Positions 28,849 through 37,187 of a DNA stretch of 64,000 bases are shown piece after piece. Source of the stretch: Albidovulum sp. bin36 (lineage in GTDB: Bacteria > Pseudomonadota > Alphaproteobacteria > Rhodobacterales > Rhodobacteraceae); contig MPMP01000001.1 in assembly GCA_002238565.1 (NCBI GenBank), positions 62,001-126,000 on the forward strand. The letters are read 5' to 3'. How positions within the stretch are numbered: the first letter of the stretch is position 1; each line of letters starts with the position of its first letter. The notes beneath the pieces were generated by a model, which searched no databases, was not told the origin of the DNA, and worked only from the letters and a program-made list of their open reading frames with translations. A program made the position numbers and the translations under genes.

Positions 28849-29778
28849 ATGCCAATAAATATTCCGGAGAAACTTCCGGCATTCAATGTTCTTCGCGGCG
28901 AAGGCGTCATGGTCATGTCGACCGAAATGGCTTCTCGACAGGACATCAGGCCGCTGAATATCGGCCTTCTGAATCTCATGCCGGAGAAAATTAAAACTGA
29001 AACGCAAATCGCTAGGTTGATCGGCGCGACGCCGCTACAGATCAGACTGACGCTTCTGTCGATGAGTTCCCATAAATCGAAAACGACATCCGCGGAGCAT
29101 ATGGAAGGGTTCTACAAGCCGTTTTCAAAGGTTCGGAACCAGAAATTCGATGGGCTGATTATTACGGGGGCGCCGATCGAACACCTGCCTTACGAAAGAG
29201 TTACGTATTGGAAGGAACTTTGCGAACTATTCGACTGGGCTGAAACCAGCGTTCATTCGCTTTTCGGAATATGCTGGGGCGGGATGGCGATGCTCTACTA
29301 TTGGCATGGCATCGAGAAATTTGAACTGAATTCCAAAGCGTTTGGATGCTATTCAATGACAAACCTCGCTCCGTCGTCGCCATATCTGCGGGGATTCTCG
29401 GACCAATTCGTAATTCCGGTGAGCCGCTGGACTGAAATCAGGGACTGCGACATTGCGCGGATTCCCGAACTCAGGACGCTCCTAGGATCGGTGGAAACCG
29501 GACCATGCCTGGTAGAAGACCGGAGTCGACGAGCGTTAACGATATTCAATCACTTCGAGTACGATAGCGAAACGTTGGATAGCGAATACAAGCGGGATGT
29601 CAGCAAAGGCGTTCCTATTCAAGTCCCTACGAACTACTATCCCGACAACGACCCTGCAAACCCGCCTAGCAATCGATGGCGCAGCCACGGCCACCTTCTC
29701 TACGGCAATTGGATCAACGAAATCTATCAGACCGTGCCGTTCGATCGCGATTCAATTGGCCGGAGCGACTCGCATTGA
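28849..29778 (+). CDS. metA: Homoserine O-acyltransferase, MetA family (likely acetyl-CoA specific)
   Basis: The 309-residue protein has the MetA signatures: '[22 protein letters not shown]' in the N-terminal part, nucleophile Cys in '[19 protein letters not shown]', and the catalytic His and Glu in 'IFNHFEYDS'. In '[14 protein letters not shown]' the residue after the TGAPI segment is Glu; known MetA enzymes with Glu here use acetyl-CoA and those with Gly (as in E. coli, TGAPLG) use succinyl-CoA. So this is likely a homoserine O-acetyltransferase for methionine synthesis. AAAGG lies 11 bases before ATG 28849. The frame is open upstream to 28762. Confidence 0.93.
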   Translation: MPINIPEKLPAFNVLRGEGVMVMSTEMASRQDIRPLNIGLLNLMPEKIKTETQIARLIGATPLQIRLTLLSMSSHKSKTTSAEHMEGFYKPFSKVRNQKFDGLIITGAPIEHLPYERVTYWKELCELFDWAETSVHSLFGICWGGMAMLYYWHGIEKFELNSKAFGCYSMTNLAPSSPYLRGFSDQFVIPVSRWTEIRDCDIARIPELRTLLGSVETGPCLVEDRSRRALTIFNHFEYDSETLDSEYKRDVSKGVPIQVPTNYYPDNDPANPPSNRWRSHGHLLYGNWINEIYQTVPFDRDSIGRSDSH

Positions 29779-29818
29779 AAAGTTTCAAGAATTCGGAATG
29801 CACCGGCGAAGCGAACAT

Positions 29819-30439
29819 ATGAAGCCGAAGCGCAAATACCATCACGGAAATCTAAAGCAGGCTCTGGTCGACGCAACGCTAAAGCTGGTCGAGGACAAAG
29901 GTCCCAATGGATTCACTATGGCCGAGGCCGCCAAGCTGGCCGGCGTGTCGACCGCCGCCCCCTATCGCCATTTCCGATCGCGGGAAGAAATTCTCGGCGA
30001 GGCGGCTCTCCAGGGATTCGAGATTTTTGCCGATTTAATGGAATTCGCCTACAATGACGGAAAGCCTTCGCCGCTTGCCGCATTTGAAGCAACGGGACAC
30101 GCCTATCTCGCCTTTGCGCAAAAATATCCGGGCCACTACATCGCCATGTTCGAGTCTGGACTTTCCTTTAATATGAACTCCGAGTTGGCGCATGCGGCCC
30201 TGCGCGCCAAATCGGTGCTTCACCGCGCGGCCGAAGAACTCGTTTCGCGCATCCCGCCGGGCAAGAAACCGCCTTCCAGCATGGTCAGCGACCATATCTG
30301 GGCTATGAGCCACGGAGTCGTAGAACTTTATAGCCGGGGCGAGCCGGGCAACCGTTCGATATATTCCGCGGAAAACCTCCTTGAAACCGGCATTGGAATT
30401 TATCTTCGAGGGCTCGGCCTCCTGGAGCCCGACAAGTGA
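29819..30439 (+). CDS. TetR/AcrR-family transcriptional regulator
   Basis: The 206-residue protein begins with a TetR HTH domain ('YHHGNLKQALVDATLKLVEDKG', then 'FTMAEAAKLAGVSTAAPYRHFRSREEIL') and has a C-terminal domain with 'FAQKYPGHYIAMFE' and 'SHGVVELYSRG', of the kind called WHG. Its ligand and targets are unknown. It starts 40 bases after metA (ATG 29798 is an alternative start). No divergent target gene is adjacent, so autoregulation or control of the flanking genes is a guess. Confidence 0.88.
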   Translation: MKPKRKYHHGNLKQALVDATLKLVEDKGPNGFTMAEAAKLAGVSTAAPYRHFRSREEILGEAALQGFEIFADLMEFAYNDGKPSPLAAFEATGHAYLAFAQKYPGHYIAMFESGLSFNMNSELAHAALRAKSVLHRAAEELVSRIPPGKKPPSSMVSDHIWAMSHGVVELYSRGEPGNRSIYSAENLLETGIGIYLRGLGLLEPDK

Positions 30440-30858
30440 TGCCGTCAAACGAATTCACGCCTTGTCGAGATGCGAAAACCGTTGCGTTTATAAGAACGGA
30501 ACGAGATCCGTCGACGGCGATCTCTTTCTGGACATGGCGCTCCGCCCAAGCCAAGCAATCCCGATTCGCGGAATCATTGCGATCGAGGGCATCGCGCGTC
30601 CGGACCGACTCGAGGCGCGTTGCGTAGTCGGGCCGTTGAGCTTGGCCCGAAGACATCCAATTTGCGAGGCGGTCCGCCTCCGGCGTTTGCCAAAAGGATT
30701 TCGCGCAAGTTGATTTGCCATTCCGAAAGTTAATTTACGAACCGTCCGGCAATCGCGCTTCGACCGCCTTATGAAATTCGGGCCGTTCCCGATTTTGTTT
30801 GTTTGCAGAGCATGAACGATTAGGTATTCCATGGAATGCCGCCCGCGCGGGCAATCCT
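30440..30858. other. Intergenic stretch without a recognised gene
   Basis: About 420 bases between the TetR gene and the sugar kinase. Short frames cross it on both strands; none has a ribosome-binding site or domain. The kinase promoter should be here but could not be placed. Confidence 0.4.
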
Positions 30859-31797
30859 ATGATTCTAACGGAAAGCAATTTCTTGGATATACTGTGTTTC
30901 GGTGAACCGCTGTTCGAATTCAACGAGCAGGAAGGCGGACTGTTCCTGCCCTCGCATGGCGGCGATACCTCGAATTGCGCCGTTGCCGCCGCCCGCCAGG
31001 GAGCTTCCGCGGCCGTTCTCGCGCGGGTCGGGAACGATCATTTCGGAAAAAGCTTCATGGATTTCTGGCGCCGCGAAGGCGTCGACACGACGGGCGCTAC
31101 CGCGGTCGACGGAGAATTTACCGGGATCTATATAGTGACGCACGGCGCTTCGGGGCATGAATTTACATACTACCGGGCTGGCTCCGCCAGCTGTAGCTGG
31201 ACGCCCGGCGACCTGCCTCGCGACCTGATAATGCAGACGAAGATATTTCACTTTTCAGGAATCAGCCTGGCGATTTCCGAAAATTCCGCCGACACGGCGT
31301 TCGCGGCGGCGCGAATCGCTCGTGACGCGGGCGCAAAGATTTCGTTCGATCCGAACTACCGCTCCAAGCTCCTGAGTCCCGAACGCGCAAAGAGCCTATT
31401 CCGGGATGCATTCCAGATCTGCGATATCGCCTTGCCTGGAATCGACGACGTCAAATTTCTGCTCGGCCACGCCGACCCCGATGCGGCTATCGGATACTTC
31501 CGGTCGCTAGGCTGCGAAATCGTCGCTCTGACTCTCGGCGACCAGGGCGCCATTGTTGCAACCCAAAGCCAGTGCGAGCGGATAGCGCCCTATCGCGTGG
31601 CTTCCGTCGACGCGACGGGCGCAGGCGATACATTCGACGGCGCGTTTCTAGCCGAATTTTCAAAGGGCTCTGACCCATTTTATTGCGCTCGCCACGCTAA
31701 CGCCGCGGCCGCAATCTCGACGCAGGGCTACGGCGCCACGGCCGCTATGCCGCTGCGGAAAGGCGTGATAGGATTGCTTGGCGCACAAGCAACATAG
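30859..31797 (+). CDS. kdgK: PfkB-family sugar kinase, probably 2-keto-3-deoxygluconate kinase
   Basis: The 312-residue protein has the PfkB signatures: 'SHGGDTSNCAVAAARQG' near residue 30, and the C-terminal 'VDATGAGDTFDGAFLAEF' with the anion hole and catalytic Asp. 'FDPNYRSKLLSPERAK' is typical of the KDG kinase branch (DxNxRxxLW-like). It would phosphorylate KDG to KDPG in hexuronate or Entner-Doudoroff-type breakdown; the aldolase is not in the window. The frame extends upstream to a TTG at 30799, but ATG 30859 starts just before the first beta strand. Confidence 0.83.
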   Translation: MILTESNFLDILCFGEPLFEFNEQEGGLFLPSHGGDTSNCAVAAARQGASAAVLARVGNDHFGKSFMDFWRREGVDTTGATAVDGEFTGIYIVTHGASGHEFTYYRAGSASCSWTPGDLPRDLIMQTKIFHFSGISLAISENSADTAFAAARIARDAGAKISFDPNYRSKLLSPERAKSLFRDAFQICDIALPGIDDVKFLLGHADPDAAIGYFRSLGCEIVALTLGDQGAIVATQSQCERIAPYRVASVDATGAGDTFDGAFLAEFSKGSDPFYCARHANAAAAISTQGYGATAAMPLRKGVIGLLGAQAT

Positions 31798-31959
31798 ACC
31801 GGCGCGTCCGCTGCCGATCCAACCTATTCGGAATCGCGGAAAGGAGCCGGGCAGCGGGCTTGAACACGACAAATCCAGTTCAATCCGTCGCACCGAATTT
31901 TTTTTGAAATCGCCCATCATCGGGCTTGATTCCTTCACTGAAGAAACTATCTAGTGATT

Positions 31960-31980
31960 GTTAATGTTAGTTACATTAAC
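31960..31980 (+). promoter_or_regulatory. Perfect inverted repeat upstream of the DUF2852 gene
   Basis: GTTAATGT and ACATTAAC form 8-bp arms around the five-base spacer TAGTT, 27 bases before the DUF2852 ATG. Arm symmetry and position fit an operator for a dimeric regulator. The regulator is unknown. Confidence 0.45.
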
Positions 31981-32007
31981 ATAAAAACCAGATGAGGAGC
32001 AAAAAAA

Positions 32008-32397
32008 ATGAGTTCAGCAGCTTCCTGGCCGTCCGCCGCCGTAAATTGGCTTGATGAACGCGGCAAAGGCGCTTGGATAGCCCTTATGGTGCTCGGCTTC
32101 ATATTTTTCTGGCCGGTTGGCCTCGCAATACTGGGCTACATGATTTGGAGCAATCGAATGTTCGCAGGAAAGAAATCGAAATTTGTCGGCAAGTGTTCGG
32201 GATTTGGGTTCAAGTCTTCAGGCAACGTGGCCTTCGACAATTACAAGGCGCAGACAATCCGCCGATTGGAAGAAGAACAAGACGCGTTCAACGAATTCGT
32301 GAAAAGGTTGAGAGAAAGCAAGGACAAGACGCAATTCGACCAGTTCATGGAAGAAAGGAAGCGCAACGCCGCCTCAAGCCAGCAGCCCACCGAATAA
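32008..32397 (+). CDS. DUF2852 membrane protein
   Basis: The 129-residue protein has one long hydrophobic segment (about residues 22-46, 'WIALMVLGFIFFWPVGLAIL'), followed by a Ser/Gly-rich basic linker and a charged coiled-coil tail ('YKAQTIRRLEEEQDAFNEFV'). This is the DUF2852 family, almost confined to alphaproteobacteria, with no known function. GAGGAG is 9 bases upstream of the ATG, and a strong hairpin follows the stop, so it is a single-gene transcript with an inverted repeat in its upstream region. Confidence 0.87.
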   Translation: MSSAASWPSAAVNWLDERGKGAWIALMVLGFIFFWPVGLAILGYMIWSNRMFAGKKSKFVGKCSGFGFKSSGNVAFDNYKAQTIRRLEEEQDAFNEFVKRLRESKDKTQFDQFMEERKRNAASSQQPTE

Positions 32398-32418
32398 ATC
32401 GACTATCTACCTACGCGG

Positions 32419-32438
32419 GGGGCGCCAATAGGCGCCCC
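32419..32438 (+). terminator. Terminator after the DUF2852 gene
   Basis: GGGGCGCC and GGCGCCCC make a perfect 8-bp stem with loop AATA, followed by AGTTTACTTT, 22 bases after the stop codon. The T-run is imperfect but the stem is strong. Confidence 0.7.
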
Positions 32439-32604
32439 AGTTTACTTTGCCAAATTCCATTCGAGCACGGCCGCTTTTTATAGCGGTCGCGCTTTTTTTG
32501 GGTCTACAAAAATCAGGCGGGAAATTTACGGCTTTCAATTTTCTGGCGCTTCGCCTACTCGTCCCGGCAGTCCGCCGGGAATTTGGAAATATTGACAATG
32601 TCCA

Positions 32605-33483
32605 ATGAAATCGGTAGTGAGTCGGCAGCAGTCGCTTCTCGCAAATAGACTTCAATCCGTTATGAGACTTAAATATTTTATTTCGGAGCCGTATCCCTGT
32701 TCCTATCTTGCCGACCGATTTGAACGAAAGTATTTCACTCGGATTTCCGGTCACGATCCCGATGGTTTGATTGACCTGCTGGCTCAGCACGGATTTCGCC
32801 GCTCCCGCGACATCCTGTACACCCACGCCTGCCCTACATGCTGCGCATGCGTTCCCGTCCGAATTCGCGTGAGAGATTTTTCGCTGTCGAAGTCCCAAAT
32901 CAGGACCGCGAGGAGAAACTCTCGCCTGAAACGGCTAATTCACCCTTCGGAACCGACGGAAATCCAGTACCAGCTGTTCAGACGCTATCTGAAATCGCGT
33001 CATAAGACCGGTGGAATGGAGGGCATGACTTGGAAGGATTACGTTGAAATGGTCGACGGCAGCGTAACGCGCTCCTCGCTAATTGAATATTGGCTGCCCG
33101 CCGAAAATTCACCTGCCGGTAAGGAATTGGTCGCCGTTGCCCATGTCGACTATCTCGACAACGGGCTTTCGATGCTGTACTCGTTTTTCGACCCGGATCG
33201 TTCGAAGTTGTCCCTCGGAACGTTCATGATTCTCGATACCGTGAACTTGGCCAAGGAAATGCAACTTGACTACGTGTACTTGGGATTCTGGGTGCCAGGC
33301 AGCCAAAAGATGAGCTACAAAGCGAATTTTTCAGCTTTGGAATCACTTAAGTTCGGCAAATGGTCGGACATCGGCGACCGAGCGTCTTATGATTTGATGC
33401 GAAACCACCCGAACGGAATTGGCGCCCAAGTCCGTTGGAACCAAAAAGTTTCGGAGCGCAAACCCGCTCTCTCGCATGCGTAG
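32605..33483 (+). CDS. bpt: Aspartate/glutamate leucyltransferase (Bpt; N-end rule)
   Basis: The protein belongs to the bacterial ATE-like leucyl-tRNA-protein transferases: 'PYPCSYLADRFERKYFT', the cysteine cluster 'HACPTCCACVPVRI', and 'LSLGTFMILDTVNLAKEM', 'YVYLGFWVPGSQKMSYKANF' in the GNAT-like second half. It adds Leu from Leu-tRNA to N-terminal Asp or Glu, marking proteins for ClpS/ClpAP. The longest frame gives 292 residues; ATG 32662 (MRLKYFISEPYP) is nearer to the usual start, and neither has a strong ribosome-binding site. It is monocistronic. Confidence 0.93.
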   Translation: MKSVVSRQQSLLANRLQSVMRLKYFISEPYPCSYLADRFERKYFTRISGHDPDGLIDLLAQHGFRRSRDILYTHACPTCCACVPVRIRVRDFSLSKSQIRTARRNSRLKRLIHPSEPTEIQYQLFRRYLKSRHKTGGMEGMTWKDYVEMVDGSVTRSSLIEYWLPAENSPAGKELVAVAHVDYLDNGLSMLYSFFDPDRSKLSLGTFMILDTVNLAKEMQLDYVYLGFWVPGSQKMSYKANFSALESLKFGKWSDIGDRASYDLMRNHPNGIGAQVRWNQKVSERKPALSHA

Positions 33484-34074
33484 TGCGATTGCTTCGATTT
33501 CCGCCTCAAATTCACGGTTTTGGCAAATTGCATCCACATCATGTCGCTGCGAATTGCCTGATGTCACGGCCCGCACTTTTGCGCAGCCGTTGGCGGATTT
33601 TTACCGAATGCTTAGGACCATGCCGCCGTCGCCATGATTCGTTCGCCTGCCGCCAGCCGGAGCGAAATTTCCGCGAGGGCTTCGCGTTCGCTGGAAGAAA
33701 GCGTCTTTCAGCGGCGCATAGCCGAACCTAAATCCGTGCCGATACCGGATCTCGGGGCGGATACGCGAACCTGAGGCCGATGCCGCGCCATAGCGGCATT
33801 TTCCTTATCTTGCATTAATCGAAATCTTTTCGATTCAGCGTATCTTGAGGAGTTGAAAAAAATTAATGCTGTTGCACTCCTTCGCTGCAATTGCCGGCCA
33901 GGATCGAGCAACAATCGGCATTTGCGGAAACTAGGTTTCGTTAAAGCCGGGATTCGCAATTCGACAATATTCTCGCTCGCCCGCGATTTTACGCGAAGCG
34001 CGCTTAATCGTTCGATTAGTTCCCGGCAGGCCAAGATAGGGATCATGCTCGCCCCAGCCCGATAAACAAATTTC
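33484..34074. other. Intergenic stretch without a recognised gene
   Basis: About 590 bases between bpt and the ilv promoter. Open frames of 60-110 codons are present on both strands, without domains or ribosome-binding sites. Nothing was identified. Confidence 0.4.
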
Positions 34075-34103
34075 TTGACAGATCAATTCCGGTTAATTAT
34101 CGT
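34075..34103 (+). promoter_or_regulatory. Sigma-70-type promoter of the ilvIH leader
   Basis: TTGACA at 34075-34080 is followed after 17 bases by TATCGT at 34098-34103. Transcription would start near 34110, a few bases before the leader ORF and about 150 bases before ilvI. Confidence 0.6.
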
Positions 34104-34112
34104 CCAGCCGCA

Positions 34113-34175
34113 ATGGAAAATATTACTCGTAATAATGCACATAAGCTCGTGAGCTCGCGGCGGGCCGGAACCTGA
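34113..34175 (+). CDS. Possible 20-codon leader peptide upstream of ilvI
   Basis: ATG 34113 opens a frame of 20 codons (MENITRNNAHKLVSSRRAGT) that ends just inside the first hairpin of the leader, where a ribosome could influence folding. There is no clear ribosome-binding site, and the promoter would put the RNA start only a few bases upstream, so it might be translated as a nearly leaderless message. Unlike classic attenuators it has only single Ile, Leu and Val codons, so it may not be a real control peptide. Confidence 0.3.
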   Translation: MENITRNNAHKLVSSRRAGT

Positions 34176-34225
34176 GTTACTCAGGTTAAGCTCGCTACAA
34201 ACCCCTCGTGAAGGGGTTTTTTTTT
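34151..34225 (+). terminator. Attenuator: leader stem-loops and intrinsic terminator before ilvI
   Basis: The leader folds into an inner hairpin (ACCTGA GTTAC TCAGGT, 34170-34186) enclosed by a possible outer stem (GTGAGCT with AGCTCGC). Next comes a textbook intrinsic terminator, AACCCCT CGTG AAGGGGTT plus nine Ts (about 34199-34225). It sits between the promoter and ilvI, so it must be read through for ilvIH to be expressed. Confidence 0.8.
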
Positions 34226-34259
34226 GCTATGGCGGATGTTTGCCAGGAGGCCGAATAAA

Positions 34260-36014
34260 ATGACCCGTTCAATGACCGGCGCAAAGATAGTCATTCAGGC
34301 ATTAATCGACCAGGGAGTGGATACTATATTCGGCTATCCCGGAGGCGCGGTTCTGCCGATTTACGACGAAATCCTGCTCCAGAACCGAATCAAGCACGTT
34401 CTGGTGCGGCACGAGCAAGGAGCCGTGCATGCGGCGGAGGGCTATGCGCGGTCGACCGGAAAGGTCGGCGTGGTCCTTGTAACATCCGGTCCCGGCGCAA
34501 CCAATTCCGTGACAGGAATAACCGACGCTCTTATGGATTCCATCCCCATCGTCGTCATTACAGGGCAAGTTCCCACTTTCATGATCGGAACCGATGCGTT
34601 TCAGGAAGCGGATTCCGTTGGCATCACTCGTCCCTGCACGAAGCACAATTGGCTGGTCAAGGACACCGATAGGCTTGCTGAAACTATTCATCAAGCCTTC
34701 CACGTTGCTCGAACGGGGCGTCCAGGCCCTGTTCTGGTCGACATCCCGAAGGATGTCCAGTTTGCAAGCGGAGCATATTCCGCAAAAAACGAGTCGCGCA
34801 CCGGACACTACAAGCCTAAAACTCGGGGAGATGCAGAAGCCATCCTGGAGCTTGTCGAAAAATTGGAAACCGCCGAGCGACCGATATTTTACACGGGCGG
34901 CGGGGTCGTAAATTCCGGCAGGAAGGCTTGCAAGCATTTGCGGCAACTTGTCGACGAGACTGGATTCCCGATTACGTCCACTCTGATGGGACTCGGCGCC
35001 TACCCGGCCTCGGGTCCGAATTGGATGGGCATGCTCGGCATGCACGGAACTTACGAATCCAACCTAGCAATGCACGGCTGCGACTTGATGATCAATGTCG
35101 GAGCAAGATTCGACGACAGGATAACCGGCAGAATCAGCGACTTCAGTCCTAATTCATTCCGAGCGCACATCGATATCGACCCGTCGTCGATCAACAAGGC
35201 CATTCAGGTCAATATTCCGATAGTCGGCGACGCGGGAAGCGTTCTTAAGGACTTGCTTGGAATTTGGAGAAGCCGCGGCAGCAAAACCAGCAATGGCGCC
35301 GTTCGCGAATGGTGGCAGCAAATCAAGGAATGGCGCAAGGTCGACTGCCTATCCTACAAACCCTCGACCGCAACGATTAAGCCTCAATACGCCATACAGA
35401 GATTGGAAGCTCTCACGGCGGACGCCGACAGGTTTATAACGACGGAAGTCGGCCAGCATCAAATGTGGGCGGCTCAATTCATGGGCTTCCATGAGCCGAA
35501 TAGGTGGATGACGTCAGGCGGCCTTGGAACCATGGGATACGGGCTTCCCGCATCCATAGGCGTTCAAATCGCGCACCCCGAAGCTCTGGTTATCAATGTC
35601 GCGGGCGAAGCAAGCTGGCTCATGAACATGCAGGAAATGGGCACGGCGGTCCAATACAGGCTTCCCGTTAAGCAGTTCATTCTGAACAATGAGCGCCTCG
35701 GCATGGTTCGCCAATGGCAGGAATTGCTTCATGGCGAGAGATACAGCCACTCGTGGTCGGAAGCTCTGCCGGATTTTGTCCGACTTGCCGAAGCGTTCGG
35801 CTGCAAAGGAATTTCGATTTCCGACCCGGCCGATGTGGACGATGCGATAATGGACATGCTGAACTATGACGGCCCCGTCATATTCGACTGCGTCGTCGAG
35901 AAGCACGAAAACTGCTTCCCGATGATACCGTCAGGGGAACCGCACAACAAGATGCGGCTAGGCGAGGACTCGGAAGCCAAGACAATCGACGCGTCCGGCG
36001 CGGTTCTAGTCTAG
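34260..36014 (+). CDS. ilvI: Acetolactate synthase large subunit
   Basis: The protein is 584 residues and has the ThDP-enzyme layout: 'IFGYPGGAVLPIYDEI' with the catalytic Glu in 'HEQGAVHAAEGYAR', the FAD-associated middle domain ('GARFDDRITGRISDF'), and the ThDP-Mg motif 'INVAGEASWLMNMQEM...LN' (about 462-490). In that motif the usual GDAS reads GEAS, a conservative change. It condenses two pyruvates, or pyruvate and 2-oxobutyrate, in valine, leucine and isoleucine synthesis. AGGAGG lies before ATG 34260. The frame opens 36 bases upstream, inside the terminator. ilvH follows in the same operon. Confidence 0.96.
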   Translation: MTRSMTGAKIVIQALIDQGVDTIFGYPGGAVLPIYDEILLQNRIKHVLVRHEQGAVHAAEGYARSTGKVGVVLVTSGPGATNSVTGITDALMDSIPIVVITGQVPTFMIGTDAFQEADSVGITRPCTKHNWLVKDTDRLAETIHQAFHVARTGRPGPVLVDIPKDVQFASGAYSAKNESRTGHYKPKTRGDAEAILELVEKLETAERPIFYTGGGVVNSGRKACKHLRQLVDETGFPITSTLMGLGAYPASGPNWMGMLGMHGTYESNLAMHGCDLMINVGARFDDRITGRISDFSPNSFRAHIDIDPSSINKAIQVNIPIVGDAGSVLKDLLGIWRSRGSKTSNGAVREWWQQIKEWRKVDCLSYKPSTATIKPQYAIQRLEALTADADRFITTEVGQHQMWAAQFMGFHEPNRWMTSGGLGTMGYGLPASIGVQIAHPEALVINVAGEASWLMNMQEMGTAVQYRLPVKQFILNNERLGMVRQWQELLHGERYSHSWSEALPDFVRLAEAFGCKGISISDPADVDDAIMDMLNYDGPVIFDCVVEKHENCFPMIPSGEPHNKMRLGEDSEAKTIDASGAVLV

Positions 36015-36027
36015 CGGAGAAGGCCAA

Positions 36028-36585
36028 ATGAATGAATTGCGAATAAAATCGGGAACATCTCGCAAGTCGGCCTATGATTTGCGCAGCCCGGTCATCGAGG
36101 ACCATGAGACCCATACGCTGGCTATTATCGTCGACAACGAAGCAGGCGTGCTCGCGCGCGTCGTCGGACTATTTTCCGGCCGAGGATATAATATCGAAAG
36201 CTTGACGGTGGCGGAGGTCGATCATGAAGGGCACGTGTCGCGAATTACGATCGTAACGAACGGCAAGCCTGCGGTTATCGAGCAAATCAAGAACCAGCTC
36301 GGACGAATAGTATCGGTTCGCAAGGTGCTGGATCTGACGACCGATGGACCTTCGGTGGAGCGGGAACTGGCTCTCTTGAAGATCAAGGGAAAGGGCCAGA
36401 ATCGAGTCGAAGCTCTTCGCCTCGCCGACATTTTTCGAGCCAAGGTCGTCGATTCGACCCTGGACAGCTTTACATTTGAATTGACGGGAACACCGGACAA
36501 AATCGATGCGTTCGCAGAACTTGTTCGCCCCCTTAAGCTCGTGGAAATCGCGCGTACCGGAGTCGTCGGAATTTCGCGAGGGTAA
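36028..36585 (+). CDS. ilvH: Acetolactate synthase small (regulatory) subunit
   Basis: The 185-residue protein has the ACT domain ('HTLAIIVDNEAGVLARVVGLFSGRGYNIESL' spans about residues 30-60) and the C-terminal regulatory domain ('VDSTLDSFTFELTGTPDKIDAF'). It activates the large subunit and confers valine feedback inhibition. It lies 13 bases after ilvI, with a GGAGAAGG ribosome-binding sequence. ilvC, which often comes next, is not here; the B12 riboswitch region follows instead. Confidence 0.95.
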   Translation: MNELRIKSGTSRKSAYDLRSPVIEDHETHTLAIIVDNEAGVLARVVGLFSGRGYNIESLTVAEVDHEGHVSRITIVTNGKPAVIEQIKNQLGRIVSVRKVLDLTTDGPSVERELALLKIKGKGQNRVEALRLADIFRAKVVDSTLDSFTFELTGTPDKIDAFAELVRPLKLVEIARTGVVGISRG

Positions 36586-36744
36586 TGTCTTGCTAACGCC
36601 TTGGTTTCCAAGCCGGCAATCAGGTCTCCGGATTGCTGTCGCTCGCCTCGAATACTGAGCTGCAATCTCCAAGCTGCCAATAAATTCGCAAAGTTATTCC
36701 CGATGCGTCGAAAATCCATCCGGATCATAGAGGCGCGATTCTTG

Positions 36745-36773
36745 TTGACAGGCATGCTCCCGCGCAATATTTG
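36745..36773 (+). promoter_or_regulatory. Sigma-70-type promoter upstream of the cobalamin riboswitch
   Basis: TTGACA at 36745-36750 and TATTTG at 36768-36773 are spaced by 17 bases. RNA would start near 36780, just before the riboswitch. Confidence 0.55.
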
Positions 36774-36799
36774 GCCGTTGTGGTTTCAATTCGGAGAAA

Positions 36800-36945
36800 G
36801 GCGAATTGGATTAAAAGGGGAATACGGTGCGGTCGACCCGATCTGGGGACCAAACCCGTAGCTGTCCCGCAACTGTAGGCGAGACTGTTCGGACTGCTGG
36901 CAATAGCCTCCGAAGTCATCTCGCGAGCCAGACACCCTGCCGCTG
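36800..36945 (+). promoter_or_regulatory. Cobalamin (B12) riboswitch
   Basis: The conserved elements of the B12 aptamer appear in order: AAAGGGGAATACGGTGCGG at about 36815, then ACCCGTAGCTGTCCCGCAACTGTA at about 36853-36877, and the B12 box GCGAGCCAGACACCCTGCCG at about 36923-36942. It should repress the importer genes downstream when adenosylcobalamin is plentiful. The expression platform probably includes the hairpin CTCG...CGAG at about 36955-36970, next to the strong ribosome-binding site AAGGAGG at 36980-36986. Confidence 0.93.
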
Positions 36946-36991
36946 ACAATGACTCTCGAACACGGGCGAGGAAACCCGGAAGGAGGCAACT

Positions 36992-37036
36992 ATGTTTTCG
37001 ATTTCGAACGATTTTCTTGACGCCGCTCCTTGGTAG
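36992..37036 (+). CDS. 14-codon mini-ORF directly after the B12 riboswitch
   Basis: ATG 36992 has an excellent ribosome-binding site (AAGGAGG, 5 bases before it) and encodes MFSISNDFLDAAPW followed by TAG. The riboswitch's ribosome-binding region therefore serves this mini-ORF first, while the ATPase gene starts 150 bases further on. It may be a leader peptide or a translational relay. No homologue is known to me. Confidence 0.45.
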   Translation: MFSISNDFLDAAPW

Positions 37037-37187
37037 CCTCGTCAAGCCCCGTTGCCGTTTCAGCCAATCGCCGCAGAACCGCCTGTCCAGCATTCCGTAT
37101 CGCCGACGAGTCGGTTTGGCGTCGGTCCCCATATAGGCGAACCGATTCGGCACGGCTTGAATCGCTGTTCCCGCGAGAAGTTCAAAC

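Noticed and set aside
31960-31980. CtrA box at the inverted repeat
   Set aside because: The TTAA half sites are separated by 11 bases instead of 7.
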